Shown here piece after piece: positions 58,379 to 64,000 of a DNA stretch of 64,000 bases. The notes under the pieces are model-generated. The model had not been told where the DNA came from, ran no database searches, and saw only the letters and a list, made by a program, of their open reading frames with translations. The DNA is from an uncultured Anaeroplasmataceae bacterium. Lineage in GTDB: Bacteria > Bacillota_I > Bacilli_A > Acholeplasmatales > Anaeroplasmataceae. Location: positions 43,747 to 107,746 of the forward strand of contig CATKXV010000009.1 of NCBI GenBank assembly GCA_949840955.1, read 5' to 3'. The position numbers were made by a program, and so were the translations under genes. Within the stretch, counting starts at the first letter, position 1; the number at the start of each line of letters is the position of its first letter.

Positions 58379-59086
58379 ATGTTAGAAGTGAAAATGATTT
58401 CAAAAACCTATCGGAAATCTAATGTAAAAGCAATAGATGCTATTGATTTAACGATTGAAGAAGGGGATATTTATGGATTTATTGGGCCAAATGGTGCAGG
58501 AAAGTCAACAACAATCAAATGTATTACAGGAATTCATCCCTTTGAAGAGGGGGATATTCTATTAGATGGTATCTCTATTCGAAAGGATCCAATCGGATGT
58601 AAGAAAAAAATAGCTTATGTTCCAGATAATCCAGATGTTTATGAAAATTTAAGTGGAATATCCTACATTCATTTTATTTGTGATATCTATGGTATTGGGC
58701 CTGAGCGAGATGTTCTAATTGATCGATATGCAACTTTATTTGACATAAAGGATAGATTATCCGATTCTATAAAAAATTATTCCCATGGTATGAAACAAAA
58801 GATTGTTTTAATTGCCGCCTTAGTTCATAAGCCTAAGCTTTTGGTATTAGATGAACCCTTTGTTGGATTAGATCCTAAGGCAGCTTTTGATTTGAAGGAA
58901 ATAATGAAGGAGCTATGCAAAAATGGCTGTATGATTTTCTTTTCCTCCCATGTATTAGAGGTTGTAGAAAAATTATGCAATAAAATTGCAATTATCAAAA
59001 ATGGCAAACTAATCGCTAGTGGAAATATTGAAGATGTACGAGGGGATACATCTTTAGAAAATGTATTTTTGGAGCTATTTGAATGA
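58379..59086 (+). CDS. ABC exporter ATPase
   Basis: A 235-residue ATPase with Walker A FIGPNGAGKSTTIKCI, signature NYSHGMKQKIVLIAAL (SHGMK form), Walker B LLVLDEPFVGLD and switch His SSHVLEVVEKL. It resembles the EcsA/CcmA-like group of two-gene exporters with a large permease. It overlaps the permease start (ATGA). Substrate unknown. Confidence 0.9.
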   Translation: MLEVKMISKTYRKSNVKAIDAIDLTIEEGDIYGFIGPNGAGKSTTIKCITGIHPFEEGDILLDGISIRKDPIGCKKKIAYVPDNPDVYENLSGISYIHFICDIYGIGPERDVLIDRYATLFDIKDRLSDSIKNYSHGMKQKIVLIAALVHKPKLLVLDEPFVGLDPKAAFDLKEIMKELCKNGCMIFFSSHVLEVVEKLCNKIAIIKNGKLIASGNIEDVRGDTSLENVFLELFE

Positions 59087-60672
59087 GTAGGCCAGGATTT
59101 GCCTTACTAAAGGTAGTATTAGCTCAAAGCTTTGATTTTCGAAAAAAAGACAAGATCAAAAATGCATCACTTCTTATCCCTATCTTGTTCATTTTTATTT
59201 TTGGATGCTTATTGTCTTCGATTTATAGTATTTCCTTCAGTATTATTTTAATTTCTGAGGAGAGGAAGGAATCCTTAAATTTGGTATTATACGCTTTGGC
59301 AGGAACCTCTTCTATGCTGGCTCTGGTCACAAGCATAACAAAGGTTAAGGGAATTTTATTTGGAGGTAACGATTATGAAATGCTAGCCTCCTTACCCATC
59401 CCTAGAAGAAATATAATTTTTGTTAAGCTATTTAGTCTTTATTTGGTTCAATTATTTTATACAGCCATTTTTGTTTTACCTGCCACGCTTATCGTATGTG
59501 TTTTAGGAAAATATCCTCTGTGGCTTATAGATGGAATTCTATTGCTTATCTTTTCTCCTGTAATTCCTCTATTGCTTGCAGGAGTATTGGGATTACTTAT
59601 AGGCTTTATTTCAGATCGTTTTCGTTTTGGTAATATACTTACCATACTCATTTACATTTTGTTTCTAGGGGCAATTATGTATTCCTCCTTTCTTTTAAAT
59701 TCCAAAGGAGGAGAAGAAGAGCTAGATGTTACAATTATCCTACAAATGCTAAATATACTAAGCTGGATCAATCCAACAACCAAACTATTAACCTTAACGT
59801 TAGGTGGAATAAATCAGCTTCTTTATATTGCTGGAAATGGTATTATATTGCTTGGTATGATATTTATATTTGCTAAATGCTATGATTATTTCCATTTTCT
59901 AATGACTGCAAAAAGAGCAAGTCATACCTATGTATGGAAGGCTGTAAAGCAAAAGGGTCAATTTAAAGCCTTGTTTCTGATGGATATAAAAAGATACTTT
60001 TCTTCAAAAATGTATTTAATGAATACCATTACGGGTGGAATCATGTGTATATTACTTACCGTGATTATGATTATTTCCTTTAAAAATGTTAAGGATCCTG
60101 AAGCAATGAATGTTTTATCTCATATATCGCCTTATTTCATTTTGATAAATACCTGGTGTATAGGAATGGCTGTTCCCTCTGCAGTTGCCATCAATATGGA
60201 GGGAAGAGCTATGTGGCAAATGAAGGTATTACCAATAAACTATAAAACCTATTCCCACAGTAAGATCTTGCTATCCTATTTCGTTCTAGCACCATTTATA
60301 CTGATTTCCTCAAGCATATGGATTGTCTTTATGGAAATAACGGTAGCCAATATCCTGTTGACCTTTATTTTGCCTCAAATTTATTTGCTTAGTATGTCTA
60401 TGATTGCCTTTTTAGTTAACACCTATTTTTACAAATTAAAATGGACTAACGAAGTGGAGGCAGTAAAGAATTCTGCGGGTATGGTTATATCTATGCTCAT
60501 TGATTTAGGTTATACAGCAATATTGTGTGCTTTACTCATTGTTCCAGGGCTATTTGGTTATTTTGTCATCGGAACAATTCTTGCCTTACTTTTTGTTAGC
60601 CTTATGGCTGGTACTGCCTATATTTTAATTAATAAACTATGCTTTAAAAACATAGAATCTATTGAATGTTAA
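59083..60672 (+). CDS. ABC exporter permease
   Basis: A 529-residue membrane protein with about twelve helices in two halves (for example [20 protein letters not shown], then [20 protein letters not shown], then [25 protein letters not shown]). It matches the ABC-2-type large permeases found with EcsA-like ATPases, where two halves are fused. It is co-translated with the ATPase. It may export a peptide, lipid or drug; no further clue is present. Confidence 0.85.
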   Translation: MSRPGFALLKVVLAQSFDFRKKDKIKNASLLIPILFIFIFGCLLSSIYSISFSIILISEERKESLNLVLYALAGTSSMLALVTSITKVKGILFGGNDYEMLASLPIPRRNIIFVKLFSLYLVQLFYTAIFVLPATLIVCVLGKYPLWLIDGILLLIFSPVIPLLLAGVLGLLIGFISDRFRFGNILTILIYILFLGAIMYSSFLLNSKGGEEELDVTIILQMLNILSWINPTTKLLTLTLGGINQLLYIAGNGIILLGMIFIFAKCYDYFHFLMTAKRASHTYVWKAVKQKGQFKALFLMDIKRYFSSKMYLMNTITGGIMCILLTVIMIISFKNVKDPEAMNVLSHISPYFILINTWCIGMAVPSAVAINMEGRAMWQMKVLPINYKTYSHSKILLSYFVLAPFILISSSIWIVFMEITVANILLTFILPQIYLLSMSMIAFLVNTYFYKLKWTNEVEAVKNSAGMVISMLIDLGYTAILCALLIVPGLFGYFVIGTILALLFVSLMAGTAYILINKLCFKNIESIEC

Positions 60673-60715
60673 TGTAGACTATGGTATAGTTGATAAAGAA
60701 AAAGAGGGTATTGCA

Positions 60716-61939
60716 ATGAATCATTTAATAGAAGATCAAGAAGTATATAAGGCTATAAAGTTAGAAGAGGAGCGTCAAAGGCTACATATTGAGCTGATAG
60801 CCTCTGAAAATTTTGTATCTCCTGCTGTATTAGAAGCACAGGGAAGTATACTAACCAATAAATATGCAGAGGGCTATAGTAGAAGAAGATATTATGGAGG
60901 CTGTGAATTTATTGATCGGGTTGAGGATATTGCTGTTCAAAGAGTGTGTGAGCTTTTTCATGCAAAATATGCGAATGTCCAGCCTCATTCTGGATCTTCA
61001 GCAAATATGGGAGCCTATGGAGCTGTTTTGAATATAGGAGATACTCTATTGGGTATGTCCTTAGATGCAGGAGGCCATTTGACTCATGGATACGATAAAA
61101 GCTTTAGTGGGAAATTTTATAAGGCTTACTCTTATGGCTTAGATGAGAATGGATATATTGATTATAATGAAGTAGAGCGAATCGCTAAGGAGGTTCATCC
61201 AAAGCTTATTGTTGCAGGAGCAAGTGCGTATTCTAGGATTATTGACTTTAAAAGATTTAGAGAAATTGCTGATAGTGTTGGGGCTTATTTCATGGTGGAT
61301 ATGGCTCACATTGCTGGATTGGTTGCTGCAGGGCTTCATCCAAATCCAATGGAATATGCTGATATTGTTACATCGACAACGCATAAGACGCTAAGAGGAC
61401 CTAGAGGAGGAATCATTTTAACCAATCGTGCTGATATTGCTAAGAAAATCAATTCGTTTGTTTTTCCAGGCATTCAGGGAGGGCCTTTAATGCATGTCAT
61501 TGCTGCTAAGGCTGTAGCATTTAAAGAAGCCCAATCCTTGGAATTTAAGGAGTATGCAAAGCAAATCATACACAATTGTAAGGCTTTAGCAGATGAACTA
61601 AAAAGTCTGGGCTATCATTTAATTTCTGGTGGAACGGATAACCATCTTATTTTGGTAGATATATTTGGTAGTATTGGTGTAACTGGAAAGCAGGCAGAGG
61701 ATATATTATATTCTGTGAACATTACCTGTAATAAAAATGCAATCCCGCATGATACACAAAAGCCTACCATTACTTCAGGGCTAAGACTCGGAACAGCAGC
61801 AATCACAACAAAGGGCTTTAAGGAAGAAGATTGTAGAATGGTTGCTCGATGGATAGATAAGGCTTTAAGAAATTATAAGGATGAGGCTATTTTAAAGGAA
61901 GTAAAGAATTGTGTAATTCAGCGTATGGAGCAATGCTAA
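60716..61939 (+). CDS. glyA: Serine hydroxymethyltransferase
   Basis: PLP enzyme converting serine and THF to glycine and methylene-THF. The 407-residue protein has [31 protein letters not shown], and the PLP lysine in [14 protein letters not shown]. The frame extends to 60662 inside the permease gene, but the ATG at 60716 has AGAGGGTA upstream and gives the standard start. Supplies one-carbon units for purines, next in importance to the linked purA. Confidence 0.97.
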   Translation: MNHLIEDQEVYKAIKLEEERQRLHIELIASENFVSPAVLEAQGSILTNKYAEGYSRRRYYGGCEFIDRVEDIAVQRVCELFHAKYANVQPHSGSSANMGAYGAVLNIGDTLLGMSLDAGGHLTHGYDKSFSGKFYKAYSYGLDENGYIDYNEVERIAKEVHPKLIVAGASAYSRIIDFKRFREIADSVGAYFMVDMAHIAGLVAAGLHPNPMEYADIVTSTTHKTLRGPRGGIILTNRADIAKKINSFVFPGIQGGPLMHVIAAKAVAFKEAQSLEFKEYAKQIIHNCKALADELKSLGYHLISGGTDNHLILVDIFGSIGVTGKQAEDILYSVNITCNKNAIPHDTQKPTITSGLRLGTAAITTKGFKEEDCRMVARWIDKALRNYKDEAILKEVKNCVIQRMEQC

Positions 61940-61963
61940 GCACTATATACTCGTTTTTTCAAT

Positions 61964-62005
61964 CCTGGTTATGTACGGATGATTTTAAGCATACCAGGTT
62001 TTTTC
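61964..62005 (+). terminator. glyA terminator
   Basis: Stem CCTGGTTATG/CATACCAGG (a two-base bulge) with a long loop, then TTTTTTCTTT. Confidence 0.82.
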
Positions 62006-62081
62006 TTTCTAAATATTTTAATAGAAAAGGTGGATTGAAATTTCACTATAGGAAAGCTTTTCTGATTTTTTATGAATTATA

Positions 62082-62110
62082 TTGTAATCAAATTCACTTC
62101 AATGTATAAT
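62082..62110 (+). promoter_or_regulatory. Promoter of the ureohydrolase/SpeD-like operon
   Basis: TTGTAA (62082-62087), 17 bases, TATAAT (62105-62110). The ribosome site GAGGTGA is just before the start. Confidence 0.83.
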
Positions 62111-62133
62111 AAAAACAATAGAGGTGAAATGAC

Positions 62134-63027
62134 ATGGATGAAAGCTTTCGTGGTTTACTTACAAAGGATATTCATAAAAGTAAGGTTATTTTAACAGGGA
62201 TTCCCTTTGATAATAACGCTTCTGTAGGAAAGGGGGCTGCCCTTGCTCCTCAAAGATTAAGAGAATTATCGAGCCATTTGCCACCCCTGACTCGAGCTGG
62301 AGAGGATATATCTTCTTGTAAGATATATGATAGTGGAGATATTTGCTATCAAAACGAAGACTATGAAGCATATTTTGCTAAAATAGAAAAGCAGGTTCAG
62401 CCATATCTGGCTTTAGATAAATTGAATTTATTTATAGGTGGGGATCATTCCATAGCGATCCCCCTTCAAAAAGCTTTTTTAAAGGAAGCCAAAAGAAGAA
62501 ATAAAAAGGCTGGAATCATTCATATTGATGCACACCCAGACATTTGTGATATTTATGAGAATAACAAATATTCTCATGCTTGTCCTATCAAAAGAGCCAT
62601 CGATGAGGGCTTTGATAAAAAGGATATCGTATTAATTGGAATGAGAGGCTTTGAGCTTCAGGAGGTAAAGTATTTTAAAGACCATCCCGAGTTAGATGTT
62701 TATTCCTCCTCGTTTATTCAAGAAAACGGAATAAATCCAGTAGTAGAGAAAATCAAAGAAAAATTTACTGATGAGTATATGATTTATTTATCTTATGATA
62801 TTGATGTAAATGATCCGGCTTATGCTCCTGGAACAGGAACTCCAGAGGCCTTTGGGTTAAATAGTCTAGATGTTTTACATATACTAGAGCATATATTTAA
62901 AATATGTAACGTATCGGCTATGGACTTAGTAGAAATAGCACCACCATTAGATTGTAATGATATAACATCCTGGCTAGGGCTAAAGACAGTATATGAACTA
63001 TTTCACATTTTAAATCAAAAGGAGTAA
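62134..63027 (+). CDS. speB: Agmatinase-like ureohydrolase
   Basis: Member of the arginase/agmatinase fold, which releases urea from agmatine or a related guanidino compound. The 297-residue protein keeps the dinuclear manganese ligands: GGDHS (His105), DAHPD (Asp132, His134, Asp136) and SYDIDVNDPAYAPGTGTPE (Asp222, Asp224), plus the EIAPPLD end. The TGTPE pattern leans to agmatinase or proclavaminate-like enzymes rather than arginase. It is three bases upstream of a tandem SpeD-fold gene, which suggests a two-step route from arginine to putrescine. Substrate is not proven. Confidence 0.85.
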   Translation: MDESFRGLLTKDIHKSKVILTGIPFDNNASVGKGAALAPQRLRELSSHLPPLTRAGEDISSCKIYDSGDICYQNEDYEAYFAKIEKQVQPYLALDKLNLFIGGDHSIAIPLQKAFLKEAKRRNKKAGIIHIDAHPDICDIYENNKYSHACPIKRAIDEGFDKKDIVLIGMRGFELQEVKYFKDHPELDVYSSSFIQENGINPVVEKIKEKFTDEYMIYLSYDIDVNDPAYAPGTGTPEAFGLNSLDVLHILEHIFKICNVSAMDLVEIAPPLDCNDITSWLGLKTVYELFHILNQKE

Positions 63028-63030
63028 AAA

Positions 63031-63840
63031 ATGAAAAAACATGTTATGTTAGATTGCTATGGAGCAAACCAAAATCAATTAAATGATGTAATACATATTA
63101 ATGATTTACTCAATAAATTTGTATACACATTAAAGCTAAATCCTGTTTGTCCACCACAGCTGATTCCTTACTACTATGGAAAGGTTAAGGAGGATATTGG
63201 AATATCTGCTTTTATTTTATTAGAGGGTGGACATATCACCATTCATACCTTTCCTATAAGAGAGTGTTATTTTGTAGATATTTTTTCTGATGGTGATTTT
63301 GATGAGAAGCTTGCCAAAGAATTTTTATTAAAGGAATTACCACATCAAGAGGATAAATCTATCTATAATGTTAAGGATAGAAGTCTTCGAGGTCATGAAT
63401 TTTTACCTTATGATTCCAGCTGTGATTTTGGTCCTCATTTGATGACAGAGCTTCTACCTTCTCAAGCACCGACTATGGAAGAGTTGTTTGATTTTTTAGA
63501 GCAATTGGTTTTTAAAATTAATATGGATCCCATTACACGGCCTTATGTGTTAAAATCTACTCCTAAGAAGCCGAAATACATTTCAGCTATTATTGTGATT
63601 GCTCAATCGCATATTGCTTTACATTATTCCTATAAATCTAAGGTCTTATATGCAGATATCTTTTCTTGTGCACCATTTGATTATTCTAGTGTAGAAGAGC
63701 TATATCATCCGTTAGGAAAGGTTATATCCAATGAATTAACCTCTAGAGGAACAAAGCATATTTATAAAGTAAAATCTAGAGTCTCTAAGGAATCCTTGCA
63801 AATTTCTATGCGTTGGCAAAAGAACTTAAAAAAGAAATAA
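63031..63840 (+). CDS. Tandem SpeD-fold protein, likely pyruvoyl decarboxylase (arginine or ornithine candidate)
   Basis: A 269-residue protein made of two S-adenosylmethionine decarboxylase-like (SpeD) halves. Half one (about 1-130) has FILLEGGHITIHTFP, where the pyruvoyl-forming Ser is Gly67 and the usual Cys is Asp87, though His72 remains. Half two (about 150-250) has VIAQSHIALHYS with Ser193 and His198 and ADIFSCAPFD with Cys213, so it keeps the catalytic set. Cleavage at Gln192-Ser193 would give the pyruvoyl chain. Single SpeD homologues are known to have become arginine or ornithine decarboxylases, and the adjacent ureohydrolase favours arginine. SAM decarboxylase remains possible. Confidence 0.8.
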   Translation: MKKHVMLDCYGANQNQLNDVIHINDLLNKFVYTLKLNPVCPPQLIPYYYGKVKEDIGISAFILLEGGHITIHTFPIRECYFVDIFSDGDFDEKLAKEFLLKELPHQEDKSIYNVKDRSLRGHEFLPYDSSCDFGPHLMTELLPSQAPTMEELFDFLEQLVFKINMDPITRPYVLKSTPKKPKYISAIIVIAQSHIALHYSYKSKVLYADIFSCAPFDYSSVEELYHPLGKVISNELTSRGTKHIYKVKSRVSKESLQISMRWQKNLKKK

Positions 63841-63846
63841 AACAAG

Positions 63847-63872
63847 TAGCCATTTTTGATGGCTATTTTTTT
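63847..63872 (+). terminator. Terminator after the SpeD-like gene
   Basis: Stem TAGCCAT/ATGGCTA with loop TTTTG and eight T. Confidence 0.9.
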
Positions 63873-63879
63873 CTTATTA

Positions 63880-64000
63880 TGGCTTTAGCCAGTTGAACTT
63901 GAACATACAGTGCATGTTCAAGAGAAACAGAAAACCACCTGCTATGCGGGTGGGAAATAAAAGTTATACAAAAAATCACTTATCCGCTATAATAAAGGTG
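63880..64000. mobile_element. Possible IS200/IS605-type left end (partial)
   Basis: Three hairpins in a row: TGGCT/AGCCA (63880-63891), CTTGAACAT/ATGTTCAAG (63898-63922) and CCACCTGC/GCGGGTGG (63935-63953). A promoter follows (TTATAC, 18 bases, TATAAT at 63988-63993). The GC-rich CCACC...GGTGG hairpin recalls the subterminal structures of IS200-like elements. The transposase, if any, lies beyond the window. Confidence 0.4.

Overview
The window is one chromosomal segment, about one third GC by eye, around the replication origin of an endospore-forming, peptidoglycan-making Firmicute, probably class Bacilli in the broad sense. The evidence is the dnaA-dnaN-yaaA-recF-gyrB-gyrA block facing rpmH-rnpA-yidC-jag, an RNA polymerase delta subunit (rpoE), a T-box leader on asnS, and the spore genes cwlJ-gerQ and bofA. 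TGA is used as a stop, so the Mollicute code is excluded. Flavodiiron protein, an ApbE/NusG-II/Gx set, pectate lyase and many lipoproteins fit an anaerobic, polymer-degrading, perhaps gut-associated lifestyle; that habitat is inference.

Layout. The origin lies near 33.06-34.87 kb and genes are mostly transcribed away from it: minus strand to the left, plus strand to the right. The exceptions are the pectate lyase and lysR on the left and cwlJ-gerQ on the right. From 0 to 5.7 kb (minus) run ApbE, NusG domain II protein, Gx transporter, glnA, a membrane phosphoesterase and murA. From 5.9 to 10.1 kb is a 1400-residue lipoprotein with nine InlB-type repeats and a PL1-like pectate lyase. From 10.1 to 13.6 kb are a response regulator, histidine kinase and cardiolipin synthase. 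From 13.9 to 23.2 kb are a nuclease-helicase fusion, two hydrolase-like proteins, dnaX-ybaB-recR-bofA, a DUF1934-like protein, rpoE and an unknown membrane protein. From 23.3 to 25.7 kb an antiporter and a LysR regulator diverge over a clear operator-like palindrome. From 26 to 37 kb is the origin block.

On the right, 37.1-39.7 kb holds cwlJ-gerQ and T-box-asnS. 39.9-50.4 kb holds a CUT1-type ABC importer followed by four secreted or surface proteins: a staphylococcal-nuclease-like lipoprotein, an OB-fold-rich lipoprotein with a G8 tract, an endonuclease I lipoprotein and an anchored ComEC-like metallo-beta-lactamase-fold protein. Together they look like a locus for breaking down extracellular DNA and importing products. 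50.6-52.7 kb has a DHH phosphoesterase and a flavodiiron protein. 52.7-53.7 kb has tRNA-Gln, a candidate type I toxin-antitoxin module and a decayed copy of the 3' half of the tRNA, which looks like an integration scar. 53.7-58.2 kb has mnmE, purA, a DUF523 protein, a candidate structured RNA, an AbrB-like regulator and two Hsp20 genes. 58.4-61.9 kb has an ABC exporter and glyA. 62.1-63.8 kb has an agmatinase-like ureohydrolase paired with a tandem SpeD-fold protein in which only the C-terminal copy keeps the catalytic residues, suggesting a pyruvoyl arginine-decarboxylase route to putrescine. The right edge resembles the left end of an IS200-type element.

The strongest candidates for undescribed biology are the tandem-SpeD/ureohydrolase pair, the four-protein nuclease locus with its importer, the type I toxin-antitoxin-like module between tRNA-Gln copies, and the 5' leader RNA at 56.86-57.00 kb. 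All functional calls rest on reading motifs and context; no database search was run.
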